This document shows, piece by piece, positions 40,408 to 49,690 of a stretch of DNA of 64,000 nt. The notes beneath the pieces are model-generated. The model searched no databases and was not told the origin of the DNA. It saw only the letters and a list, made by a program, of their open reading frames with translations. The translations under genes and the position numbers were made by a program. This stretch comes from Glandiceps talaboti (lineage: Eukaryota > Hemichordata > Enteropneusta > Spengelidae). Numbering within the stretch: position 1 is the stretch's first letter; each line of letters starts with the position of its first letter. Location: NCBI RefSeq assembly GCF_964340395.1, contig NC_135564.1, forward strand, positions 13,432,512 through 13,496,511, read 5' to 3'.

Positions 40408-40771
40408 GGTATCCGTAGGATTCCACGGCATATAGATGTACCCCTTGGAATGCACATACAGTATCTGCCCCTTTGGAGTGCACGTGTACGTACTCCTTAA
40501 GAATCCGTAAGAACACACGTATGGGTACTCCTAGGAACCGTATAGATATGCACAGTAAGTATCCCTAGGGGGTACATGTACAGGTAACCCCTGGGAACGC
40601 ACAGTGAGTACCCCTAGGAATACGCAAATAAGCATCCATGGTAACGCACGTATAGGCACGTATAGGCATCCCTAGAAATGGCATAGCTAGGTATCCTTAA
40701 GGTATCCTTAATGTGCATACAGTGCCTCCTAGGAACATACGTATGTAGGTACCCCATGAATACATGCACAG
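40408..40771. repeat. Minisatellite of about 30 bp, roughly 12 degenerate units
   Basis: The unit is approximately GTACCCCTAGGAACGCACAT with a TATAG-type linker. It recurs from GGTATCCGTAGGATTCCACG at 40408 to GGTACCCCATGAATACATGC near 40752. Unit length varies by a few bases. Confidence 0.85.
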
Positions 40772-40899
40772 GCCCTACAAAAAAAGCTATGCAAGGCTCT
40801 TTGTCATATTGAAGCATGTAGATTAAGAAGAACGTTCTTTTCAGCAAAAGACACAGAGAACAGAACAAAAACAGATGAACAAATTGAGCTTGTACACAT

Positions 40900-41045
40900 C
40901 TGTAGCTATGTGAACAACCGGACTGTTGCCCTAGCTTCAGTGATATGAACAAGACTGGCAACCCTAAGTTCAGCTATATGAACAAACCAGACGACTGCCC
41001 CTTGCTAGCTTCAGTGGTATGAACTGGACTGATAACACTGGCTTT
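40900..41045. repeat. Minisatellite of about 40 bp, four units
   Basis: The unit is GCTATGTGAACAACCGGACT plus TGTTGCCCTAGCTTCAGT. Copies recur with AGCTTCAGTG-ATATGAAC at each junction. It lies about 130 bp past the 30-bp minisatellite, but the units are unrelated. Confidence 0.8.
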
Positions 41046-41049
41046 TAAC

Positions 41050-41985
41050 AATTAAGATTACCAATATTATAATATCATGAAAATCGGACCGGGTTGTAAT
41101 TTTTATTTATGGGTAAATGTGAAAGATAATGAAAATATAATTTCCTATTTTTTTTTGTAAATTAGTTGACTACAGAATTAATACACCTGAATTCATTAGG
41201 CCAAGTATTTGGTAACCTTTTTCTGATATCCCACACGATACACTGAACCTGAAAGGTAAAGTTCTCAAAAGCTATGGTCTTAAATCATTCAATTCCTTAT
41301 ACGAATTAACATATACAGCAGTCAAATTCTGGGAGAAAAAACACAAACTAGTTTTTTTCTACAATGTATTTTTTTTTCTATGATAACCTTAAAGTGATGA
41401 CGGTTTATAACAATATTGAAAAGCACTTGAACAGTAGGAAATACAGCACCATTTGATGTTTTCAACCCATATGATATTGATATGTTACTTATTGTAATCA
41501 AATCCAGCTTTCATAGAAAAATGATACACCCTATATTCGAAATTTCCATTAGACTGAAAATGATTGGATGTGAGAACGTTCTGAATATGGTAATATTATC
41601 AAACAACCAATCAAATGAACCCTCTCGTACATATGATTGGCTGTGGGTACATGTCGTGAATATGCTAATGTTAGTAAACATATATTCAACCAATCAACTA
41701 GTATAAAGAGTTAGTAAATGAATAAATAAATAAATTAATGAATATAATTATAAAGATACAAATCAAACGCAGTCAGTTTAACAAGAAGCATTTTCTTAGT
41801 TTTTGTACACATTGGTTGTCATGATTTCAAAATTGTATTTCTCAAGGTACAATGAAAATTGATCAAGCTGAAAAATAAGAGGAACAGAATGTCTTTGGGA
41901 ATAAGACATGATTGACAAGAACTTCCTGAGGCTCAACACATTCCTACAGTTTGTTGGTTCAAAATCAACACTAAAAATATATTTT
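41050..41985. other. Short intergenic stretch downstream of CA8
   Basis: AT-rich sequence with an (AATA)n-like run at 41716-41745. Two opposed frames at 41482-41706 (+) and 41511-41693 (-) have no recognisable content. Confidence 0.5.
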
Positions 41986-42009
41986 GCGACCATGAGAACA
42001 CTCTCGTGA

Positions 42010-42015
42010 TTTATT
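42010..42015 (-). promoter_or_regulatory. CA8: CA8 polyadenylation signal AATAAA
   Basis: The plus strand reads TTTATT, AATAAA on the coding strand, 171 nt after the CA8 stop codon. The sequence beyond it is T- and GT-rich on the coding strand (GTGTTCTCATGGTCG), as expected for a cleavage site at roughly 41985-42000. A 12-bp inverted repeat (41990-42001 and 42064-42075) flanks the signal. Confidence 0.6.
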
Positions 42016-42185
42016 TGTTGTTTTTTGGATTTAAATCACAATGGGGAATTATGTTATGACACTGTGTTCTCATGGACCACGAATATCTTCTCCTAAGCCA
42101 GTCGTCAACGCCCAATACCTCATTTTGCAGCTCGGTCAGTTTTCACGGTAGAGTTGTCTTCTTCATTCTGCCTTGCTATGAAAGT

Positions 42186-42320
42186 TTACAAAAACGAAGC
42201 TTTAACAATTCGGTCATTCAATGGCTGTGTAGGTCTGAAGTTATCAGCTAACATACCATCGTCACCTCTCGCTGGAGTCTCTCCCTTGTGATGAGTTCGT
42301 AGTCGACGAAATTCTTCCAT
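42186..42320 (-). CDS. CA8: Carbonic anhydrase-related protein VIII, last coding exon
   Basis: This exon gives the C-terminal 44 residues and the TAA stop (42186-42188). It opens [14 protein letters not shown] and closes with [21 protein letters not shown]. The NxRPxQPL-x-R motif is the conserved C-terminal signature of alpha-carbonic anhydrases. EEFRRLRTH matches CA8 more closely than catalytic isoforms. The acceptor is TTTTTCTGATAG before ATG at 42320. That ATG is an internal Met codon, not a start. It is entered in phase 0 from the exon at 45685-45797. The protein should be a cytosolic, single-domain, non-catalytic CA relative; vertebrate CA8 binds the inositol trisphosphate receptor ITPR1. 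Whether this one does is an inference from homology. Confidence 0.96.
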   Translation of the reverse strand: MEEFRRLRTHHKGETPARGDDGMLADNFRPTQPLNDRIVKASFL

Positions 42321-42934
42321 CTATCAGAAAAAAAACGGACATAAATGACGACCCGAGATAAGTTTCACATCTTTCTACTGTTGTGATTTCCAACAGATTA
42401 CGATCAAAACACAAGAAATGATTCGTTTTTGGCAAAAGAGTTTATTTATTCGCTCATTCTCGTTAGCAAGAGCGTAAAATTGTTTCCTTGCGGACTTCCG
42501 CGAAGGTGCGTTATTCAGAGTTGCCGTAAAGAGGACAGCGCTTAACGACAATGGTTTTACTATGGTAGTCGGCGTTAACGTTGCCGTAAAAGGGACGATA
42601 ATTCACGATAACGATTTAGCTTGACGTATCAGTATGTGTAGAGCATAGAACTTTGAGTGAGACAGCATGACAACAGATGAAAAGTTTGGAATACCATAAT
42701 CTTTTTAAAATTAAAATTAGTATTCTGGCTTAATTTGAGCCTCGTGGTATTAGTATGTGTGACAGTGTGGTCATGTTGTGGATGTCTGTAATGTCACAGT
42801 TACAGAGGCCTGGCTTAGACTTGTCGATCGTCTGCTAAAGCTGTATAGATGTAAAGGACACATTTTTGAGACACTTTTGTTACTTATATATACTGTCACA
42901 GAAGCTAGTCAACCTGACACAAAACGTCGTCTGA

Positions 42935-43168
42935 ATTGACAAAATTATCTCTCACATTGCTACATTTTATCGCCTGGCTATCTCTAGCATTGCTACATTT
43001 TATCGTCTGGCTCGACAAAATTGTCTCTAACATTGCTACATTTTATCGTCTGGCTTGATGAAATTGTCTCTAACATTGCTACATTTTATCGTCTGGCTAT
43101 CTCTAGCATTGCTATATTTTATCGTCTGGATCGACAAAATTCTTCCCAACATTGCTACATTTTACAGC
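42935..43168 (+). repeat. Dispersed minisatellite family of about 45 bp, locus 2
   Basis: Five or six units with the core ATTGCTACATTTTATCGTCT followed by GGCT and either CGACAAAATTGTCTCTAAC or the shorter ATCTCTAGC. Long and short forms alternate, giving higher-order structure. The array is cut at its right end by the inverted-repeat element at 43172. Confidence 0.9.
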
Positions 43169-43496
43169 TTAGGCCAAAAAAAAAAATATGTTTGGTTCTG
43201 GTCAGCGCGCGCGTGCCCTGAATACCCCCGCGTCGATCCTTTTTTTTCCGATAATTTTTGCTTTCCCGTTCCTTATTTACAATTCCCCGTCGATCAACAC
43301 TGTATGCAAGGCTAGCGGAAAAATTTAACTCGTGTGATGGCGCACTTCTATTTGGTAACGGGTACCCTTTTCTTCTAGTACTGTTGCATACCCATAACCC
43401 CCCGTACGATATGTGTACGTAATATGTACGATGAGCGTGGTTGATGGGAATCACGGGAAATAGTGTGTTCACTGTGCTAGGTGGTAAACCGCTCAC

Positions 43497-43637
43497 ATGT
43501 TTCGAAAATGTCTGAAGTTTGAGTACGTCGTGAGCAATCGAAATGTTGATATCAATTCAGCTGACTTTCGAGGTGTTCTTAGTTCTGGTGATCGTTTCGT
43601 TCTGCCTTCTGAATACAAAGATTTTCCTGTAGCGTAA
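43497..43637 (+). CDS. 46-codon open frame inside the transposon, function unknown
   Basis: ATG to TAA within the PIF/Harbinger-like element. The product begins MFRKCLKFEYVVSNRNVDIN and ends PSEYKDFPVA. It has no domain that I recognise. Further right (about 43968-44075) a second frame reads DPHRTKLAIQQCQLPELYDI and onward, which also looks protein-like but is out of frame. They may be remains of a transposase-associated protein or a captured host fragment. Expression is doubtful. Confidence 0.25.
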   Translation: MFRKCLKFEYVVSNRNVDINSADFRGVLSSGDRFVLPSEYKDFPVA

Positions 43638-43652
43638 GCAGTTAGCTCTGGA

Positions 43653-43730
43653 TGTATGCGCTACGATGTTCGACACGTCTTTCCAGCTGCGATGAGATGG
43701 AAAGACGTGTCGAACATCGTAGCGTATACA
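43653..43730. repeat. Near-perfect inverted repeat, 33-bp arms and 12-bp loop
   Basis: The left arm 43653-43685 and right arm 43698-43730 are reverse complements except at one position, which would be a G-U pair in + strand RNA. The arm core is CTACGATGTTCGACACGTCT. The loop is GCTGCGATGAGA. It lies inside the PIF/Harbinger-like element. Confidence 0.95.
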
Positions 43731-45376
43731 GACTGCGTATCAGACTGATGACGGACGGTGCTCGAAAGAAAACACTGCCTCCTCTACGTCCGTTGGACAG
43801 ACCTATTTCTCATTATTTAACGTTACAAGTTGCACAATGACATTATACAGTGGTTGCAAGGCAAGACTCATTATTATCTTGGATGGGATTATAACTGCAA
43901 ATCACTGGGCGATAAGATAAATTTGTAAATGTGACTAGTGATGATGCCCTGATGGATGATTGATCCGCATCGTACAAAACTTGCCATACAACAGTGCCAA
44001 CTTCCAGAGTTGTATGACATCTTCCGAGAGCATGTAAAGTGTCAAAAATGTGTATTTACTAATTTGCAAAAAAAAAAAAAAAAATTACGAAAAAAAAAAA
44101 AAACGCGCGTCGTCGCACCACTTTAGAAAGTTTACCCTGACCAGAACCAGATTATTTTTTTTTTTTGGCCTTACTGCATTCATTTTTAATTTATAAACAG
44201 AACTTCTGCTATCATGGCAATTTTCTTCACTAAAATACAGATATCTGTGCGTGTGACATAGGTGAGATACTGATCTTTACCATACGACAACTGATGATAA
44301 GCTATTTCATGAAAAACAAGATTTTGTTTCGCTTGATGGAACACTTGCACTTGTTTGTTTAAATCAAAGACTGTCTTTCAATATTTTTGGCACTTTCTCT
44401 GTCATATGACGGGTATTTTGAACCCGGTGTTATTTTTATCTGTCACGTGGCAAGTTATGACGTTGAATAACTCGTATGTTGCTGGTAGATAATTTTGTAT
44501 GTTGTTAGACATTCCGCCTGTAAGAAATTCCAAAAACATATAAACACTACTATCACAGTTATGGAATAGTCATACCTCCACGTTCTGATTCTGGGACAGG
44601 CTTTGCATATAGTCACAGACAAGTGAGATTAGGACTATATGATTACGTTATTTTTGGTATTAATAAAAACAATTCAAAACTCACAAAAGTTACACAATTT
44701 ATTATGTTTGTATGACATTCGACAACGGTTGATAAAGCCGCCTTAATACTATATCCGTAGACATACATAAAATCATGTATACTTCGCAATGTATATTGTT
44801 ATTATTCTTATTATTGTCTTACTTAGCCAACAGGGTCTGAATTAATGTACCTGTTTAATCATAAAGGTAGTTTGAGTAACATACTTATAGCCCGCTTCTT
44901 GAAAATATCCCTGACCAAAGTATGATTTCTTTGCAACTATCGTTCCTGAGGAGAATAATTCTTCGAACGTCAGCATACATAACAATGTAAGTCGAAATTG
45001 TTAGCCTGAGCTGCCAAGATTGAGAGTCATTTGGGTTTGATTACACACCACTCTTTAGCATTCCTACATTCACTAAATTACTTCAAATCGACTGCTTCTA
45101 AACTTAAACTGTAATCCATTTACAAGTAACCGTCCACATTTCTTGTATGTTGTTGAAGTAGAACACCATATGTTGTAAAATCCCTGCCTTTAGTGTTGAC
45201 ATGTATAAACATATTAGAACAGTGACAGGAATATTAATGCTACGACATTTGTCAGTGGAATGTCAAGTTCTCAAGGTATTACGACTGGCTGATCTCGTCA
45301 AAACTAAATGTCGACATTTTCTCTCGTCTTACTAACCAGCTGTCACCCACAGAACAACACCATGTCAACCACAAAG

Positions 45377-45735
45377 ATATACGTTACTGTGCACGTTTAC
45401 ATGTAAAGCGGGATGTCGTCAAGGGGTACCGGAATGTGACGTGTTACTGTACGTTTAACGTCAAAGGGTGTTGGCATATAAAGATGCGTTATTGTACGTT
45501 TATCTGTCGTCAAAGGGTACTAAGGTACCAACATGCGACGCATTTCTGTACGTTTACACTTGACTGTTGTCAAAGGGAATCGGAATGTGACGCGTTACTG
45601 TACGTTTACCTGTATGGTGTCGTCAAAGGGTACCGGAATTCGAATCAAAGGGTACTCGAATAAAATACTTTACTGAACGTTTACCTGTGAGTGTGATATC
45701 GTCAAAGGGTACCGAAATATGATCCATGTGACTTT
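45377..45735 (-). repeat. Tandem repeat built on the end of a CA8 exon and its donor site
   Basis: About six units of 45-70 bp. On the + strand each contains CTGTACGTTTAC, a variable middle, then GTCAAAGGGTACCGGAATGT and GACGCGTTA. The unit at 45675-45735 holds the real end of the CA8 exon and its donor: the coding strand reads TACCCTTTGACGATATCACA, CTCACAG, GTAAACG. The neighbouring unit (about 45596-45645) repeats TACCCTTTGACGA, ACAG, GTAAACG with an intact GT. Units further into the intron are more decayed. The repeat therefore spans an exon/intron boundary. Confidence 0.8.
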
Positions 45736-45797
45736 CTCACTGCATGGAGGTGTTGTCAACGAACCGGTGTAAGTCCAGAAATCTCTCAAAACAGGAT
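45685..45797 (-). CDS. CA8: Carbonic anhydrase-related protein VIII, penultimate exon
   Basis: The product runs [18 protein letters not shown], then [20 protein letters not shown]. This is the alpha-CA segment with the W[11 protein letters not shown] and VTWI motifs that line the active-site cleft. The Thr199 equivalent is kept. The next position is Thr, as in catalytic CAs, whereas the vertebrate CA8 sequence I recall has Ile there. It is entered in phase 1 (AT completes GAT), with acceptor GTACGTCAG at 45798-45800 and donor CAG/GTAAAC, and left in phase 0. The 3' end of this exon overlaps the tandem repeat at 45377-45735, so its donor has decayed copies just downstream. Confidence 0.96.
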
Positions 45798-46234
45798 CTG
45801 ACGTACGACAAATATAGGGAAAACACATCAATATCAACTAATAGGATGTAAATAGAGTTAGGATGTGATTTTCTCTAATTAAACGCCAGTCTTTTCTTTG
45901 AGGAAAATATTGCGAAAATGATTAGTATACGTAGCTTAGATAGGAGGACGAAAATGGACAAAGTTGTATTACGATAACTAACATCTCAGTCAGGGTTGCA
46001 CTTTGCACAGAGCACGCAGTGGTATGATTCTTAACCAGGAGAGCAAAGTCGAAGTCAGGCTGGGGGTAGGTATGCGGACAAAACGTTTTTGGCAGCAGAT
46101 AAGATGTTGATATTTTCATATAGTGTGACGTCACAGTCACCGCTGGTCTGAACTAACCAATCAGAGCCACTTGATAATAAAGTGAATTAGGTAATTGATG
46201 TAATTGGATATTGGATGTTGTAAGTGACACTTAC

Positions 46235-46286
46235 CTGGCAGCAGGCAGTTTGGGTTGAAGGCTGTGGTTACTGTAACTGACCTTCC
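46235..46286 (-). CDS. CA8: Carbonic anhydrase-related protein VIII, short internal exon
   Basis: A 52-nt exon reading GRSVTVTTAFNPNCLLP plus one base of the next Asp codon. It matches the GKSxxxxxFNPNxLLP stretch of CA8. The acceptor is TTTTGTGCAG and the donor CCAG/GTAAGT. It is entered in phase 0 and left in phase 1, which fits its neighbours exactly. It is too short to be found as an open frame alone; the family match and frame continuity support it. Confidence 0.95.
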
Positions 46287-48530
46287 CTGCACAAAATACA
46301 GAGAACGTAGGAATGAGTCGTCATTACTGACAAGTTAGTAAATGAAGAGTTATTTGCCTGAATTTACAAGACATTAGTCGATAGTTGACTAAGATTCAAT
46401 TTTACAGTGGCGTCTTTAACCTAAGACCTATTGCCAATACTGTGGGTTAGTCCGAGATTTAACGTGAATTCACATGTTATTAGTCCGAGATTTGACGTGA
46501 ATTCACTTCTGGTTAATCCGAGGTTTAACCTGAATGTAACTCTGACCACTGAGGGTTAAATTCATATGGAAAACAGTAGGAATATTGGAAGGACATAATC
46601 TGAGCATATACGCTGTTTGCAATAATTTTGTTTATGGGGTGGGGGTAGGTTTTGCTGCATATTAAGAGGTACCTGAAGTGTTCAAATAGGCCATTCCAAA
46701 CTACAAACCGGAAATTGAGAAGGCAGCGCCCTCGTTCAAATTGGGGGTATAAGAGCTATGTCCATTGGTATTCTGTATTCTAGGTGTACATCAGGGATGT
46801 TTTTTGTATTGTTCAGACATCGAGGAAAGCAGCAGTGCTCTATGATTAACCAAGTTACCTATGTCATGTCTACCCCCAAGGTACACACAGACAGGAAGTA
46901 GAGCGCCACCATGGCAAACCCGGTATTTAGGAATAATACACATGCGATTTGTCGACACGTCTTTTTTGTATGCGTATAATGAAATGTTGAGGAAACCCCC
47001 TAAGCTATCACCTACTATACGCTTACTAACACCACCACAACATGCTTTTTCATAAGATGCTATGTATCGTAACATTCTAAAATAGTGTAACTATGGTTTT
47101 AGAATTTAGAATTTAGAATTTGTAAGTATTTTCACCCACGTAAAACATTATAAACCCAACTCGGTTGTACTATTATGATATACAACGCCGCATGACATAT
47201 TGATAAGATAAAACAAATACATTGAATACCTGTGAGGCGACATGTTCTTAATATGATGAAACCGAAACACTTTTTCGGATTAATATAGGCCTAAACCCTT
47301 CTTAATCAATATTCGTGGGTAACAAGCCTGACCGTTAGACACTAAGGAAAAAGATGCGAGTTGTTGGTTTCCGTAGTAAATGTTACCCGAACGACACGAA
47401 TCTAAATACCGAGTAATTTCGCCTAAATTACCTTAGAGTATCAATTTTATATTATCTTTGATTCTTTGACTTGAGCACTTCAAGTTTAAAATCACACTAA
47501 GGCGACATCGTAGGTCAAGTAAGTAAGTTAAGTAAGTAAGTGATTTATTTATGAAAAATATAATGCCATTGCAGGCGAACTTAGCTACCGTTATTAGTAT
47601 TCCCCTGAAACCATGCCCGAATCCTCTCTATAGAGTATGTAAACTACTCTTTTGATGAAAGCTGTCATGTCACTGTTAAACTAACCTCAATACTGAAGGA
47701 CAAGGTCATCGCGAGACTTTGAACTTCAGAGAGAGCTTAGATCAGACATAGACCAGGGTCAGACTATGGATCAGGTAAACATCAAAACACGGTGTTTTGT
47801 ATTAGAATAGCTAATCTTTGTGCCAAATTTGAATAAAGCCAGTCTACCCAATGTCTTCTTGGTGATTGATGCTAGGGAAGTGGGGGGGATGGGTATTGGG
47901 GAAAGAATTTGGACAATAAATATACAATTCAAACGATGTCACCTGATCTTAAATAGAGAGTCATCTAGCACTACCATAAAATTGCTACATGTCATTGTAT
48001 GGCCAGCCAGACAATGTTCTGTTTTAGGTTATTTTGTTAGCAAGGACGTTGATGGTGTTGTAGTAGGAATACTAATTATCGTAAAAAAAAACCAAATAAA
48101 TAGCAAAAATAAACAAAAAATTCCCAAAAGTTCGAATGAGTTGGCAAATTAAAATTACTCCAGTTTGAAACCGTGTACACAAGTATTATAAAATGAAAAT
48201 TTCTTTCAGTCCACAACATACAATTGTAAATACACAAATTCAAGTTCAATTCTGGTGTTTTAGTTTAACATATCAGACATGCCATAAACTTCAAGTTGCA
48301 GGCTCATATTTCATGAAAACATTACCATCTCTATCTAACGTGTATAGCACCATACCCATATCTTATCTTTCATTGGTCTATAACCCCCGCCATCTTATTA
48401 TGCATTGAAGTATATATAAATATATATATATATCAATATTTAACTTAGATCACACCACTACCTCGTGTCACCTTATATTGTATTACTTATCCCCCCCCCC
48501 TCAACCAATGGTTTAGGCCCCCCATCTTAC
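46287..48530 (-). other. CA8: CA8 intron between the 63-nt and 52-nt exons
   Basis: This 2.2 kb intron has a GTAAGA donor and a GTGCAG acceptor. Apart from a 33-bp tandem repeat near its 3' end and small GTAA-type and AATTTAG-type runs (47100-47121, 47518-47540), nothing is recognised. The frame at 47820-48152 (+) has no motif. Confidence 0.9.
46447..46541. repeat. Tandem repeat of 33 bp, three units
   Basis: Units start at 46447, 46480 and 46513 with TTAGTCCGAGATTTAACGTG and then AATTCAC. The third unit is more diverged (TTAATCCGAGGTTTAACCTG). Confidence 0.9.
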
Positions 48531-48593
48531 CTTGTATTGGACTGTCTCTAAGTGGTCGGTAAAAGTACGTAGTCCATGGTGTTCACGTCCAAC
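48531..48593 (-). CDS. CA8: Carbonic anhydrase-related protein VIII, 63-nt internal exon
   Basis: The 21 residues VGREHHGLRTFTDHLETVQY plus K align with the CA8 segment after the LFIQ strand (vertebrate form IGKEHxGL...LQDIQYK). The acceptor is TTTTCTAG and the donor AAG/GTAAGA, phase 0 at both ends. It lies 285 bp from the exon at 48879-48974. Confidence 0.95.
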
Positions 48594-48878
48594 CTAGAAA
48601 ACACAATCACAAGCCTAAGAGAACGCATACAATTTTTAAGGTCTTAAACATCAAGGTCAAAGTGTTCAAGACGGTATGTGGGCATGCGCATTAAAGTGTC
48701 GCAGATGGAAAAGAAAATCAAATGTTTGGCCATCTTCTCGACGGATGTTGATTTTTTTTAAATGCTTAGAAAAACTAAAATTATAGTAGCATTATGATGA
48801 GTACATTTATTATATCATTATTGGCACGTGGTTGAACATTGCAATTTTAACGGGCTTACATCATGACGTCACACTTAC

Positions 48879-48974
48879 CTGGATAAAGAGGGACATGATG
48901 GTTATACCATCTGGTTTACCCTGGGCTTCTTCAAAACAACTATAGCGTGTATTATTCCAGTGAACCAAATGAAG
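48879..48974 (-). CDS. CA8: Carbonic anhydrase-related protein VIII, exon with the third zinc-ligand position
   Basis: The 32 residues begin LHLVHWNNTRYSCFEEAQGK and continue PDGITIMSLFIQ. LHLVHWN is the conserved alpha-CA strand in which the first His corresponds to His119, the third zinc ligand, and it is kept. GKPDGI-xI follows as in CA8. The acceptor is TTTTTTCACACAG and the donor CAG/GTAAGT, phase 0 on both sides. It follows the exon at 63368-63483 after a 14.4-kb intron. Confidence 0.97.
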
Positions 48975-49504
48975 CTGTGTGAAAAAAAACACACAATTTA
49001 TATAGAAATTAACGGAAAGTTCATCGAATCGAAAATTATCGCTGAAGTCTCGTCAGCGGCAATGTATACTACACTATGCAATGGGGCTGTCGTCACGTGT
49101 CAAGAGCGAAACACAAGAACTAAGGTGGAACGATACAGTTGGGAGTCGGGATGTTGATGCCTGTATCCCGGTTTATGCATGCACATTATTAAGCGCGTAT
49201 TTGAGTACATTTTTGCATAAACATGTACTCGGATCATTATAGTGGTCTGAGGCATGTACAAGTACATGTATAGCAAGCATATATTACATGGATACTATTA
49301 GTAAGTGAACCTACACACATATATATATATAAATACTGTGTACGTCATCAAGAGTATAAACTACATCATAAATGATCTCGTATTACAGATCATTTAATAC
49401 AGTTTTTAGTGAAATCGCAAGAATACAGTATTTCCATTCTCTTTATAACCTGTTAAATGGCTCGACAACAGAATTCGTTGATTGAACAACAACAAATGCA
49501 AATG

Positions 49505-49690
49505 TAACCCCATCCAACAAAACACCATCACCACCTATCACCACCAATGCCACTACCATCATCACCGCTAACACCACTACCACCACCGCCACCACCACCA
49601 TCACCACCACAACCACCACCACCACCACCACCACCACCACCGTCGTCGTCGCAGTCTCGCCTCCATCACCACCATCACCCCCGGCTACCC
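49505..49690. repeat. (CAC)n-rich trinucleotide tract
   Basis: CAC/ACC units with AT and GT interruptions; purest near 49612-49640. It lies in the large CA8 intron, and the Val/Gly-rich frame it produces on the minus strand is an artefact. Confidence 0.9.

Larger units (their letters stand above)
43172..44170. mobile_element. PIF/Harbinger-like non-autonomous DNA transposon
   Basis: The left end reads GGCCAAAAAAAAAAATATG, then TTTGGTTCTGGTCAG. The right end is its inverted counterpart, CTGACCAGAACCAG, T-rich, GGCC. Both ends are flanked by TTA (43169-43171 and 44171-44173), a three-base target duplication. GGCC-starting inverted ends with a TTA/TWA duplication are typical of the PIF/Harbinger (Tourist-like) group. 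The element is 999 bp and has no complete transposase. It contains a CG-rich subterminal stretch at each end (GCGCGCGCG left, ACGCGCGTCGTCG right), a long hairpin at 43653-43730 and short coding-like frames. Superfamily assignment rests on ends and duplication only. Confidence 0.7.
42321..45684 (-). other. CA8: CA8 last intron
   Basis: This intron is 3.4 kb with a GTAAAC donor and a TAG acceptor. It carries, in + strand order, a locus of the dispersed 45-bp minisatellite, a PIF/Harbinger-like element and the exon-end-derived tandem repeat, each listed separately. The remaining sequence (44174-45376) shows no exon or repeat that I recognise. Confidence 0.9.

Noticed and set aside
40408-40771. 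Regular short direct repeats that might suggest a CRISPR array
   Set aside because: Repeats are contiguous and degenerate with no unique spacers, and the window is clearly animal DNA.
42318-42320. ATG at the start of the last CA8 exon as a translation start
   Set aside because: It directly follows a splice acceptor and sits inside the conserved CA fold; it is an internal Met at the position of Ile in vertebrate CA8.
43021-43315. Frames reading LLHFIVWLDEIVSN-type repeats
   Set aside because: They are translations of the 45-bp minisatellite continuing into the end of the transposon; periodicity comes from the DNA repeat.
44570-44640. Minus-strand stretch with a GTATGA donor that at first looked like the missing CA8 exon
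   Set aside because: Its translation (CDYMQSLSQNQNVEV) does not match the family; the true exon was found at 45685-45797.
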